Below are positions 26,043-34,540 of a stretch of 64,000 nucleotides of DNA, one piece after another. Origin of the DNA: CAZABG01 sp964460985 (GTDB lineage Bacteria > Chlamydiota > Chlamydiia > Chlamydiales > Parachlamydiaceae). The position numbers and the translations under genes are program-made. The stretch covers positions 25,984 to 89,983 of the forward strand of contig CAYWQX010000006.1 of the NCBI GenBank assembly GCA_964460985.1, in the 5' to 3' direction. The notes beneath the pieces are model-generated. The model did not search any database. It was not told where the DNA came from and was given only the letters and a program-made list of their open reading frames with translations. Within the stretch, counting starts at the first letter, position 1. Every line of letters begins with the position of its first letter.

Positions 26043-26891
26043 ATGAAACCTCTCCATAACATTAATTTTTTGCGTTACTTCTATGATGCTGCAAAAAACC
26101 GGAGCATGTCTAAAGCCGCGGAAGAAAACTACATCACTCAATCAGCCGTTAGCCAAGGAATTCAAAAGCTGGAAAATAATCTTGGGAGAAAATTAGTTTC
26201 GGATCGAAAAAACCTGTTTTTGTTAACGCCTGAAGGCAAACTTCTATTTGAGCAATGCGAAAAAATCTTTTCTATGTTTTCGCAAATAGACGATATATTT
26301 AATGAAAAGGAAGGGCTGTTCAAGGGCACATTAACTTTATCGACAAGCTATAGCTTTGCCATTTCCCAACTTCCCATCTACTATAAAAAACTTTTCCAGC
26401 TCCATCCATTAGTGCATCCAATCTTGCGCCTGGGCCATCCGGGATTAATCCGAAAATACGTTTATGAAGGAGAAGTTGACTTGGGAGTTATTTTGGTCCA
26501 TGATCTGGCTACTGGATTTGACTACCAAGAGATTTGCACCGGAGAATACCTCCTATACCAAGCATCAAAAAAGCCAAATGCCACTATCGATCGATTGATC
26601 ATTAGTGAAGACAAACGGGAAGATAATTTGCTTCTTGATATCATAAGACAGAAAATGAAAATACTTCCTCCAATTATTCAAGCGCTAAGCTGGGAGGTCA
26701 TTGCAGGAATGGTTAAACAAGGCCTTGGAATAGGATTTCTGCCTGATTATGTCGCAAATAATCATGGTCTTACGCATTTTCCATTTAAAATGCCCAAAAT
26801 TCCATACCGCATTTTAGCCATCTATTCAAAAAATCGACCACTCACACGCAATGCGGAAATGTTTATCAATTTAATGAAAAACAATTACTGA
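26043..26891 (+). CDS. LysR-family transcriptional regulator
   Basis: LysR regulators bind DNA through an N-terminal helix-turn-helix and sense a small ligand in the C-terminal domain. The first 60 residues are a standard LysR DNA-binding domain (LRYFYDAAKNRSMSKAAEENYITQSAVSQGIQKLE). The rest (about 90-283) is the periplasmic-binding-like co-inducer domain with GEVDLGVILV and the closing GLGIGFLPDYVA block. Such regulators are rare in pathogenic chlamydiae. It is divergent from the lectin-like gene, its most likely target. The start could be GTG at 26037. No Shine-Dalgarno is seen. Confidence 0.9.
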   Translation: MKPLHNINFLRYFYDAAKNRSMSKAAEENYITQSAVSQGIQKLENNLGRKLVSDRKNLFLLTPEGKLLFEQCEKIFSMFSQIDDIFNEKEGLFKGTLTLSTSYSFAISQLPIYYKKLFQLHPLVHPILRLGHPGLIRKYVYEGEVDLGVILVHDLATGFDYQEICTGEYLLYQASKKPNATIDRLIISEDKREDNLLLDIIRQKMKILPPIIQALSWEVIAGMVKQGLGIGFLPDYVANNHGLTHFPFKMPKIPYRILAIYSKNRPLTRNAEMFINLMKNNY

Positions 26892-26952
26892 ATATGGCGT
26901 GTGACTGAGGGCTTAGAAGAGAAAAGTTCTTCCAGTCAAAAGTTCTGAAAGC

Positions 26953-27043
26953 GTCCATCTGTCCCCAAAAGCAAATGCCTCGCAATCGCGTGGCATTTTT
27001 TTGTGGGAAAGAGAGAGAAACTCCCTTCCGTGATTTGAGCCGG
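26953..27043. repeat. Direct repeat copy B (degenerate tRNA-Tyr end and terminator)
   Basis: This is the second copy of the sequence beginning at 24725. It keeps the tRNA 3' sequence (ctgtcccca), the terminator-like hairpin with one mismatch (GCCTCGC / GCGTGGC), seven Ts and the cccttccgtgatttgagccgg tail. It ends the accessory module that starts after tRNA-Tyr. Confidence 0.75.
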
Positions 27044-27153
27044 TGAAATCCGAAGTTTAATTGCTACTCATTAGACGCTAGTTTGGCTCTTATTTTATAA
27101 TTTTCAGCCATATTTTTTACCCAAAGATACTTCAGCGCGTTTTGCAAAATTTT

Positions 27154-28701
27154 TTATAAAGGCGTAAGGGTTGCCCCTACGGGGTAGTGGTCGGAGGGGT
27201 TTTGAAGATTCGGAAGCGGCTGAGTCAAGTCGGCAGGCTCTTCTTTAAAACCGACTGTAACATGGTTGAACTTAAAATGGCCTCCGAATTCAGGTTTGAG
27301 TGTGATCAGGTAGTCCTCTTCGTCGATCGCAAATCTTCCGGCTTTTGAGTGTTGAGCCGTTGCCATTCTTCTTTTGATGGTTGTGGGACCTGTCTGAGTG
27401 CTCACGAGTCCAAGATGCTCAAGATGCTCTTGGAAAAGGCGTACATCTTCTTCGGTTTTGGTGTTAGCATCTATCCCGATGATTAACTGAAGGTTGCCTT
27501 GATTTAGTTGATGATATTTTTCCATAACGAGTTGAACTTGGATGCGTCCATCTTCTGAATTTGTCGAATTTCCATGGCAGGAAGCTAGAAGAAAGGGTTC
27601 TTGGGAATCTTTTCTGACAGCGAGGATCACATTCATTCGCCCTTTTTTAAATCCTTCATAGTTATCGATTGAAATCACTTCGTAGTTTGCCTCCCAGAGA
27701 TCGCCTCTGAGAAATATAAGGGTGCCATCTTGGTTGTTTTGTCGATCGATTGGGTGAAAGAGCCCCTCTTTCGTTAAGGCTTCAGAGACTAAGGCGTCGC
27801 TTTCCTGCGTGAAAAGAAGGTCTGAATGAGACTCGATGAGTTTGCTTTTGAAAACAGTAGCTCTTGCTTTCGAATCGCCAAGGGTTTCAGCAAAAACCTC
27901 TTTTACCTTATTGACTTCGGCGATCATTTCCTGGTTCGTGGCTATCAAGTCAAGATTCAGCGATTGATATAACCAATAGAAAAAGAGCTGTCCCAGAGGG
28001 GAGCTAAAAACTTTCAAATCTTTGTTTTCGGCGGAGGAGCCCAAAAATTGTTTTAAGTAATCAGGATCCAGGGTGTCCAAGGCTTGATTGATATCGGCGG
28101 GAGCTTTTGCCAAGGCAAGTGTTTCTTTTGTAAAAAGGGCGATCATTAAATTCTTTTTCAAATCATAGCTATCGCCTCCCTCGAGAAGTTGTGTCGATCC
28201 AAGAATAGGCAGATTAAAAATTTTGCCCTCCCTTGCCGCTTTATCTTTCAATGCTTTATCAAGGCCGAGTAGCTGAGGGGGATTGTTTCTTAGAAAGCGA
28301 AAAATCTTTTGCTCTTTATACCGCTCTACAAAAACCAAAATGTCGGATAAGTCAGACTCTTTAAAGCCCAGACTTTCTTGATACTTTTTCATCTCTTCAA
28401 TGATATCGGGAGAGACGAGTTCGCCTAATGTGGGTCCATGGGCTTTATCCTCTTCGATCGCTTGAAGGATAAGAAAATTTTTAAAATCTTCGGTGTCTTG
28501 ACCGCTCTCTTTTCCCATCTTTTCGCTGATTTCACGGTCAGAGAGATTTCGAGCCTGAGCTTCCTTCGAGACCACTTGCTCAAAAACCTTTTGCCTGATG
28601 GGGTTTAGGTCCGGGCCGTAATCGCCTTCAAATTCGAAAGGATCGGAAAAAATACCTAGTATATTAGCTGTATGAACGATGATTGGGATAATAAAATTCA
28701 T
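27154..28701 (-). CDS. EEP-fold (endonuclease/exonuclease/phosphatase) protein, candidate effector
   Basis: The 515-residue protein has an N-terminal helical region (1-280, unknown) and a C-terminal endonuclease/exonuclease/phosphatase domain (about 285-515). The domain's metal and catalytic motifs are in order: FTQESDA (Glu300), ASCHGNST (His376), IIGIDANT (Asp411, Asn413), DEEDYLI (Asp463) and NPSDHYPVG (Asp504, His505). The family includes DNase I-like nucleases, sphingomyelinases and inositol-phosphate 5-phosphatases, so the substrate may be nucleic acid or a host lipid. The N-terminus is hydrophobic but short. No ribosome site is visible. It is divergent from the first F-box gene. Confidence 0.78.
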   Translation of the reverse strand: MNFIIPIIVHTANILGIFSDPFEFEGDYGPDLNPIRQKVFEQVVSKEAQARNLSDREISEKMGKESGQDTEDFKNFLILQAIEEDKAHGPTLGELVSPDIIEEMKKYQESLGFKESDLSDILVFVERYKEQKIFRFLRNNPPQLLGLDKALKDKAAREGKIFNLPILGSTQLLEGGDSYDLKKNLMIALFTKETLALAKAPADINQALDTLDPDYLKQFLGSSAENKDLKVFSSPLGQLFFYWLYQSLNLDLIATNQEMIAEVNKVKEVFAETLGDSKARATVFKSKLIESHSDLLFTQESDALVSEALTKEGLFHPIDRQNNQDGTLIFLRGDLWEANYEVISIDNYEGFKKGRMNVILAVRKDSQEPFLLASCHGNSTNSEDGRIQVQLVMEKYHQLNQGNLQLIIGIDANTKTEEDVRLFQEHLEHLGLVSTQTGPTTIKRRMATAQHSKAGRFAIDEEDYLITLKPEFGGHFKFNHVTVGFKEEPADLTQPLPNLQNPSDHYPVGATLTPL

Positions 28702-28777
28702 TCAACGATCATATTAAATTTTTAAGTAATAATCAAATAATACTAGTAAAATTAATCTATTCTTAATATTTCATGTT

Positions 28778-28790
28778 TATAATATTAGTT
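28778..28790 (+). promoter_or_regulatory. -10 box immediately before the first F-box gene
   Basis: A perfect TATAAT (28778-28783) ends 7 nt before the ATG at 28791, and no Shine-Dalgarno is present. The -35 region is weak. A transcript started here would be leaderless. Confidence 0.4.
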
Positions 28791-29954
28791 ATGCAATTAC
28801 CTAATATTACACCCGTAAGACCCTGGCCCATCCCTCTAGACCTGGAACTTCCGATTTTATCTTATCTAACTCCTGCAGAGGCTGCCGCTTTTTCTAGAGC
28901 GAGCCGAGGATGTTTGGCGATTATTAAAAGACTAGATGAGCCGCTTTTTGCAAGTTCAGGACTAAAACCCGAGCGATTTAAACAGCTTTCTTGGCGGAAG
29001 ATTGCTTTAAATCAGTATAGATACCCTAAAACCAAGAAATCGGAAAGGCGTTCGAGCAATCCCTCGATTGCCAAAGAGTCTCAGATTAAACGGATCGGGC
29101 AGATGATCTCTATCAAATACAAAGAGGAACAAAGGTTAATCGATTACAAGGCAAACCTTTTCCGTATTTTACCTTTAGAGGATAAAGTTGTTCATGCCTC
29201 TTTTTTAAGTGCTTTGGTATTTCGTAAAGGACGCTACGAAATTTTTGATCGACATTTTCAAACTCCTATCAAAATGCCGTCTGGAGTAGAAGTCGATCCA
29301 TCTAATCAGGCTATCATGTGTTTTGAAGGGGAAAAAGCCGCCGTTGTTGTTTCGAAAGAGGGGGAGAAAAGGCTCCTTTTAGCCGATCGAAAAAGTGTAA
29401 CTCTATTAGACGGCGCTTTCGGAGAGGGCGTCCAGCTTTATTCTTTAAACGAACTTTTAGCTGTTGTGAACGGTCTTTCGCTGACCCTTTTTGGGTTTGA
29501 TGGGACCCTCAAAAAAACGATCGCTTTTGCAAACGAGATCAAAAAATGCAAAGTTTCGTCTAAGGATTTTTGGGTGGCTACTTCTCGAGAGATTGTGGTT
29601 TATGATTTTAAGTCTCTTAGCCAAAAGAAATTTTTCCCTATTGTCTCCCCAGACATGATGTATATCAATGGCTATTTAGTGGAATTTCGTGCGAACCTGA
29701 ATAGATTTGTAGTCACGGCAGATAAGATCGCTTATTCGAATCCTTTAGTCGAGGGTACCAAAATCACCTATTATAAAGAGGTGGACGGCCTTCTTTATCT
29801 TAAGCTCAATCATGTCGCTTACGTATATGATCTAAAGGAAAATAAGCTCACTCACATTGACACAGGCGTATTAATTGGGAGCGATCATTTCTGGATTGAA
29901 AAGCATTTGGTTCTTATCTCAGGAAATGGCGACACGTATAAAATGATAGGTTAG
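28791..29954 (+). CDS. F-box protein with beta-propeller-like C-terminus, candidate host-ubiquitin effector
   Basis: The N-terminus carries an F-box (about 11-48): IPLDLELPILSYLTPAEAAAF and then SRASRGCLAIIKRLDEPLF. It follows the eukaryotic LPxELxxxILSYLxPxDxxxxSxVCR pattern. F-box proteins connect substrates to SKP1 and cullin in the SCF ubiquitin ligase, which bacteria lack, so the target must be the host. Residues from about 110 to 387 are short beta-strand blocks in repeats of about 40 residues (SKDFWVATSREIVVYDF, GYLVEFRA, GLLYLKLNHVAYVYDL), consistent with a propeller like FBXW proteins. The start at 28791 aligns with the paralogue at 31112. Secretion is inferred. Confidence 0.8.
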   Translation: MQLPNITPVRPWPIPLDLELPILSYLTPAEAAAFSRASRGCLAIIKRLDEPLFASSGLKPERFKQLSWRKIALNQYRYPKTKKSERRSSNPSIAKESQIKRIGQMISIKYKEEQRLIDYKANLFRILPLEDKVVHASFLSALVFRKGRYEIFDRHFQTPIKMPSGVEVDPSNQAIMCFEGEKAAVVVSKEGEKRLLLADRKSVTLLDGAFGEGVQLYSLNELLAVVNGLSLTLFGFDGTLKKTIAFANEIKKCKVSSKDFWVATSREIVVYDFKSLSQKKFFPIVSPDMMYINGYLVEFRANLNRFVVTADKIAYSNPLVEGTKITYYKEVDGLLYLKLNHVAYVYDLKENKLTHIDTGVLIGSDHFWIEKHLVLISGNGDTYKMIG

Positions 29955-30000
29955 TAATGTCCTTTCTTTTAAAGCATATCAAACTATAGGTCAGTTAAAA

Positions 30001-31047
30001 GTGTCATCTCATTTAATCAGTAATAAATTATCGGGCGATGCTCCCGCTCTCATCACGCAGCATAACCCCTCCATCTCGCATAAAACCGATCATATTGCCA
30101 TCAAGATAATCAAGGCTATCGGCCAATTTTTTTATGATAAAATTCATAGGGCAATTGGGTTTTTGGTTGTGCCTGCGCAATTAATGTCAAAAGATGTCGC
30201 GCTGAATAAAATTTCTTTGATCCGTGATCTGGGGGGGATAGGCGTGAGTTTTAAAACAGCCGATAACGTCTCACTTAATGGAATGTACTTTGAAGGTAAA
30301 GATTGTCAAACATCTAGTCGCACGGTCATTTTTTTTAACGGCAACGGAGTCCGGTATGAAGAATATGGAGGACTATCCCTTTCATTTGATCTTTCAAGTT
30401 GGCAAAAAAGAGGCTGGAATGTGGTCGTGTTCAATTATAGAGGGGTAGGGGAAAGTACCGGCCGCGCTACACGCGACGGATTGATTTTAGATGGCGAGGC
30501 CGTTTTGAAGAGTGTGAGAGAGGAGTTGAAAGTGCCCGACCATAAGATACTCTTACATGGACACTCGCTCGGGGGAGGGATTGCAAGTGAAGTGGCCGCT
30601 AAGAACCCTCAAGTTAATTACTGTAATGATAGATCGTTTATTTCATTGTCTAAACAAGTTGAAGTGATGCTTGGAAGAGGTATTTTGGGTTCTCTTGCCA
30701 AAAGCGTGCTTACCTATTTTGGATGGGAGTTCAATGCTCAAGATAATTGGGAGAAGATACAAGGAAAAAAGTTTGCAACTTATCATCAAAATGATGGGGT
30801 TATTCCTGAAGGGGCAAGATTTTATGAGTTGCTCGGTCCAAGGGATCATACAATTCATTTAAAGAGCACAACTGTAAAATTTGGCAGCACCCTCTTGCCC
30901 GATTCCCCTGATTTGATTAAAGGCAAGGTTTTGCAGGATAGCAGCCGTGTAAAATGGCTCACAAAGCTCACAGGTCAATTAGCGCACGGAAGAGGATTTA
31001 GCGATTCAGAGCAAGAACAATACTTTCGTTTTATTAATGATATTTAA
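30001..31047 (+). CDS. Alpha/beta hydrolase between the two F-box genes
   Basis: The 348-residue protein has an alpha/beta-hydrolase core (about 80-300). It contains TVIFFNGNGVRYEEYG, VVVFNYRGVGEST and the nucleophile elbow GHSLGGG (Ser189). A likely acid lies in HQNDGVIPEGA, and a likely His in DHTIHLK. The N-terminal 80 residues are not typical and hold a hydrophobic stretch (AIGFLVVPAQL), perhaps a targeting region. The start is GTG at 30001 with a poor ribosome site. It lies 46 nt after one F-box gene and 64 nt before its paralogue, so co-expression is likely. Substrate unknown. Confidence 0.8.
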   Translation: MSSHLISNKLSGDAPALITQHNPSISHKTDHIAIKIIKAIGQFFYDKIHRAIGFLVVPAQLMSKDVALNKISLIRDLGGIGVSFKTADNVSLNGMYFEGKDCQTSSRTVIFFNGNGVRYEEYGGLSLSFDLSSWQKRGWNVVVFNYRGVGESTGRATRDGLILDGEAVLKSVREELKVPDHKILLHGHSLGGGIASEVAAKNPQVNYCNDRSFISLSKQVEVMLGRGILGSLAKSVLTYFGWEFNAQDNWEKIQGKKFATYHQNDGVIPEGARFYELLGPRDHTIHLKSTTVKFGSTLLPDSPDLIKGKVLQDSSRVKWLTKLTGQLAHGRGFSDSEQEQYFRFINDI

Positions 31048-31111
31048 TGCTTCGATTGTTTTGACTTTTAATAGTATATATAAGATAGTTATTGACTATT
31101 ATTAAATATAA

Positions 31112-32254
31112 ATGCAGCTTCCCACTCTTCGACCCTGGCCGTTACCTCTAGAATTGGATCTTCTTATTCTATCCTATTTGAGCCCGCGAGATAGCTCTGC
31201 TTTTTCAAGGGCGAGCCGCGGCTGCTTAAGAATTATCCAAAGACATGATGAGAGTTTATTTGCAACCTCGACCATAAAGCCTGAGAGATTTAAAAATCTT
31301 TCATGGCGGCAAATCGCTTCCAACCAATATAGATACCCGCAAAATTCTAAAGCGGTAAAACGCTCAAAAAACCCTTTTAAAAAAGACTCTACCATCCAGC
31401 GTATCGGTAAAATGCTCTGCTTAACCTTAAAAGATGAGCTTCGTTTAATCGACTACACAGCCAGGATCTTTAGAATTTTACCGAAAGATCATAGGGTTGT
31501 TGACGCCTCTTTTCTAAGCGCTTTGATTTTTAGAGGAGAGCGCTATGAATTTTTTGATGCCCATTCTCAAACCCCTATCAAAATGCCGGACGGGGTAGAA
31601 GTAGATCCCTCTCAACCGGCGATCTTATGTTATGAAGGGGAAAAAGCACTGATAGCGGTTTCTGTTCAGGGGAAAAAAAGGCTTGCTCTCTCGGACAGAA
31701 AAAAAGTGGTTCTTCTTGAATGCCCTCTTGAATCAAACGTAAAGCTCTATTCGTTGAAAGATTGTGTAGCCGTCGTAAACGGTCTTTCGGTTTCTATACT
31801 AGGGTTAGAGGGTCAGGTGATAAAAACGCTGACATTTAAAAATGAAGTCAGGAAATGCAGGGATTCTCTGAATGAATTATGGATTTCTACTCATCATGAA
31901 ATTGTTGTTTACGATAGGGCTCTGAATGAGAAAAAAATATTCCCTATCGGTCATCCAGAGGTGATCTATGTGAAAGGATTTTTAGTCGAATTTCGCGCAG
32001 GGAGATTTATCGCTGCAGGCGAAAAAGTGGCTTACTCTAAACCCCTCGATGAAGAATTGAGAGTTCAATATATGAAGGAGGAAAATGGCCTTCTTTATCT
32101 TAAACTCAATCGGCTGCCCTTCGTCTACGATCCAAAAAATAACAAACTCACCGTCATCGACATCGGATTTTTAACGCGCTGCCATTTTTATTGGATTGAA
32201 AATCATTTAATTTACCTCACCTGCTTAGGCGAAGCATTTAAAATGGTAGGCTAA
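31112..32254 (+). CDS. F-box protein, paralogue of the gene at 28791
   Basis: This 380-residue paralogue is collinear with the 28791 product: MQLPTLRPWPLPLELDLLILS opens the F-box, continuing YLSPRDSSAFSRASRGCLRII. The linker YRYPQNSKAVKR and blocks such as IKMPDGVEVDPSQPAI and GLLYLKLN recur in both. Conservation is strongest in the F-box and in the strand motifs and weaker in surface loops, as expected if each binds a different host substrate. The C-terminal 270 residues again look propeller-like. It ends the F-box / hydrolase / F-box set. Host SCF hijacking is inferred from the domain. Confidence 0.8.
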   Translation: MQLPTLRPWPLPLELDLLILSYLSPRDSSAFSRASRGCLRIIQRHDESLFATSTIKPERFKNLSWRQIASNQYRYPQNSKAVKRSKNPFKKDSTIQRIGKMLCLTLKDELRLIDYTARIFRILPKDHRVVDASFLSALIFRGERYEFFDAHSQTPIKMPDGVEVDPSQPAILCYEGEKALIAVSVQGKKRLALSDRKKVVLLECPLESNVKLYSLKDCVAVVNGLSVSILGLEGQVIKTLTFKNEVRKCRDSLNELWISTHHEIVVYDRALNEKKIFPIGHPEVIYVKGFLVEFRAGRFIAAGEKVAYSKPLDEELRVQYMKEENGLLYLKLNRLPFVYDPKNNKLTVIDIGFLTRCHFYWIENHLIYLTCLGEAFKMVG

Positions 32255-32280
32255 TGAGTTGTTCTTCATATAGAAGAAGT

Positions 32281-33369
32281 TTAGTCTACCTCTTCTAAAC
32301 AGGAGGTTTTCTTTTTCTCAAACTTTTCTAGGAACTTCGTTGTATATTTTTTTAGGATTTCCATGAGTTTGATTTTGATCTTTGTATCAGAAAAAGATTT
32401 TATAAGTTCTTTTAAAGATTCTGTCAGCACTTGAACTGCTTTTGCGCTGTTTAATTTTGAAAAGTGCCAGCTTAAATAATATTCAAACTTTTCCAATCCG
32501 GATAATTTTTTATATTCATCTGTAGAAAAGCTCTTTTCATCAGTTAGATGGGGTTTTACTAGATAAGCTATAAAAATGTTTAGTTCTTCAGTGTCAGATA
32601 ATTCATCCTCTAAGGGACTAGAGTCATCACTTGAAAATATCAATCTTGGGCCTGAGTACGAGGGATGCTTTTCGACACTTTGATGAGTTTTTATTCTATC
32701 AAGAGGTATAGGATTATCTGGTAAGTGAATTTGACATCGCTTGTCAAGTTGGAATAACAAGGGTGGAATGCAAGTGAAATGATTTTTTGTGAGCAGTAAC
32801 ACTCTTAAGCTTGATAAGCTGCCGATGGTGTCGGGAAGTGAGTGGAGTTTATTGCCAACGAGGATCAATGCTGACAATTTTTTTAAATGGCCAATAGATG
32901 AAGGAATGGCGCTTAGTTCATTACAGCCAAGCCATAAAGTTTCTAACTGGCTGAGTGTTCCAATTGATTCAGGAATTTCAGAGAGTGGGTTTTGACTTAA
33001 GTCAAGCTCTCTTAGTTGAGAGAGTTTGTCTATTGTGGGTGGAATTTTATCAAGTCTATTCTTATTGAGGTTTAGATAGGACAAATGAATCAAACGACCG
33101 ATTGTATCAGGTAAAAACTGTAGATCTGTATATGAAATAGTTAAGGAAGTGATATGTGTAAGATCACCGATGCAAGGCGGTAATTCATAGATAGTCTTTT
33201 GGTAAATTACAAACTCTTTTCTAGTATAGAGTTGCTCTCGAGATTGACCTGAAAGAGAGCATAAAGATTTTAATCCTACCTCGGAAATTTGGGTTCGATC
33301 ATTTGTCGAATGAGTGGAAGATTTAGCGCTCGAAGTGGGATTGAAGGTGTTTCTATTAGCTGGTTCCAT
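32281..33369 (-). CDS. Leucine-rich-repeat protein, candidate effector
   Basis: The 362-residue protein has a Ser/Thr-rich N-terminus (1-30). Six to seven 23-residue leucine-rich repeats follow (about 58-215) of the small-cap LPDTIGxLxxLxxLxLxxNxL type, such as IPESIGTLSQLETLWLGCNEL. The C-terminal domain of about 145 residues is highly charged and helical, with a Ser/Asp-rich link (FSSDDSSPLEDELSDTEE). LRR domains of this plant-like class bind host proteins in many intracellular bacteria. No Sec signal is present, so type III export would be needed if it is an effector. It converges on the second F-box gene. Confidence 0.82.
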   Translation of the reverse strand: MEPANRNTFNPTSSAKSSTHSTNDRTQISEVGLKSLCSLSGQSREQLYTRKEFVIYQKTIYELPPCIGDLTHITSLTISYTDLQFLPDTIGRLIHLSYLNLNKNRLDKIPPTIDKLSQLRELDLSQNPLSEIPESIGTLSQLETLWLGCNELSAIPSSIGHLKKLSALILVGNKLHSLPDTIGSLSSLRVLLLTKNHFTCIPPLLFQLDKRCQIHLPDNPIPLDRIKTHQSVEKHPSYSGPRLIFSSDDSSPLEDELSDTEELNIFIAYLVKPHLTDEKSFSTDEYKKLSGLEKFEYYLSWHFSKLNSAKAVQVLTESLKELIKSFSDTKIKIKLMEILKKYTTKFLEKFEKKKTSCLEEVD

Positions 33370-33556
33370 CTAATAATCCATTTAAAGGAAGTATCTTATT
33401 CAGTTTCGAATATATTTCATACTAATTTATGAACTGTCAGAAGTGGATCTATTAGGTTGCTAATTTAAAGAAGGGAGTAATCCCTTTTTTCTTTGCCTTT
33501 CATAAATTTATTTTTTTCATTGAAGATCTGCAGTATAAAATTTTTTTGGAGGCTGC

Positions 33557-34540
33557 ATGCTAGACATATTAAAGATAAATCGAGCTTGGGTGTTTCTTTT
33601 TCTATCATGTGTAGTTAGCTTGGAAGGAGCTCTTGAGGGGCATTTTAAGAAGATTCATCAGGAGGCGGCTGATCTTGAGCTTGTCAACCCTTTCAAAAAA
33701 ATCGATTACATCTATCTGATCAATTTAGATCAAAGGCCTGAGAAATGGCGCTCATGTATTGAGCAGCTAGAACCCTATCAGATTCGACCTTTCCGATTCT
33801 CCGCGGTCAACGGATGGGAATTGGGCATTGAAACTTTGAATGAGCTGGGAGTTCAGTATGACGGAGCGCCGATTAATCCTCCGTTGATGGGTACCTGCTA
33901 TCTGCCTGATCAACATTTTGAGCCGTTTCATGAGCTTATTCAAGCTCCGGGGAGAACCTATTATTGCCACTGTATGTCGAGAGGGGCGATTGGCATCGTC
34001 CTTAGCCACTTATCGATTCTTCAAGATGCCTATGATAGGGGTTTTGAGACGATCTGGGTGATGGAAGATGATATTGAAGTCATTAAAAACCCTCTTCTGT
34101 TAGATCGTATCATTGCCAGGCTGGATCATTCGGTCGGACCTACGAATTGGGACATTTTATTCACCGATCAGGATACGAAGGGGCAGGACGGAAAGTATGT
34201 TCTCTGTTTAAGTTATGCAAGACGCCCTAATTTTGAGCCTAGCCGCCCCGAGCGATTTGCTGAGAGGAAAGAGATCAATAAGCTTTTCAAAAAGGTGGGT
34301 GCAAGATATGGGGCCTATTCAATGATCGTGAGGCGATCCGGCATGAAAAAATTATTAGATTTTTTTAAGACCTACTCGATTTTTTTACCCTATGATTGTG
34401 ACTTTTGCATGCCAGATACCATTCAATTGATTTCACTCAAGAATGATATCGTTTCCACTAAAATTAATGCTCTATCAGATAATGGCGCTCCGAACTACAA
34501 GAGGATTTCTCTCAATGATTACCAATTTACAAACGAATGA
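33557..34540 (+). CDS. Glycosyltransferase family 25 protein with N-terminal signal/anchor
   Basis: GT25 enzymes transfer galactose or glucose to lipooligosaccharide, or in eukaryotes to collagen hydroxylysine. The 327-residue protein has IDYIYLINLDQRPEKWRSC near residue 48, SRGAIGIVLSHLSILQDAY and WVMEDDIEV (the DxD-like site near 172). It also has GARYGAYSMIVRRSGMKKLL. An N-terminal hydrophobic segment (about 10-26) suggests export or membrane anchoring, unusual for a cytosolic LOS enzyme. GGAGG lies 5 nt before the ATG. Its end overlaps the methyltransferase gene by 26 nt, starting a coupled three-gene set. Confidence 0.82.
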   Translation: MLDILKINRAWVFLFLSCVVSLEGALEGHFKKIHQEAADLELVNPFKKIDYIYLINLDQRPEKWRSCIEQLEPYQIRPFRFSAVNGWELGIETLNELGVQYDGAPINPPLMGTCYLPDQHFEPFHELIQAPGRTYYCHCMSRGAIGIVLSHLSILQDAYDRGFETIWVMEDDIEVIKNPLLLDRIIARLDHSVGPTNWDILFTDQDTKGQDGKYVLCLSYARRPNFEPSRPERFAERKEINKLFKKVGARYGAYSMIVRRSGMKKLLDFFKTYSIFLPYDCDFCMPDTIQLISLKNDIVSTKINALSDNGAPNYKRISLNDYQFTNE

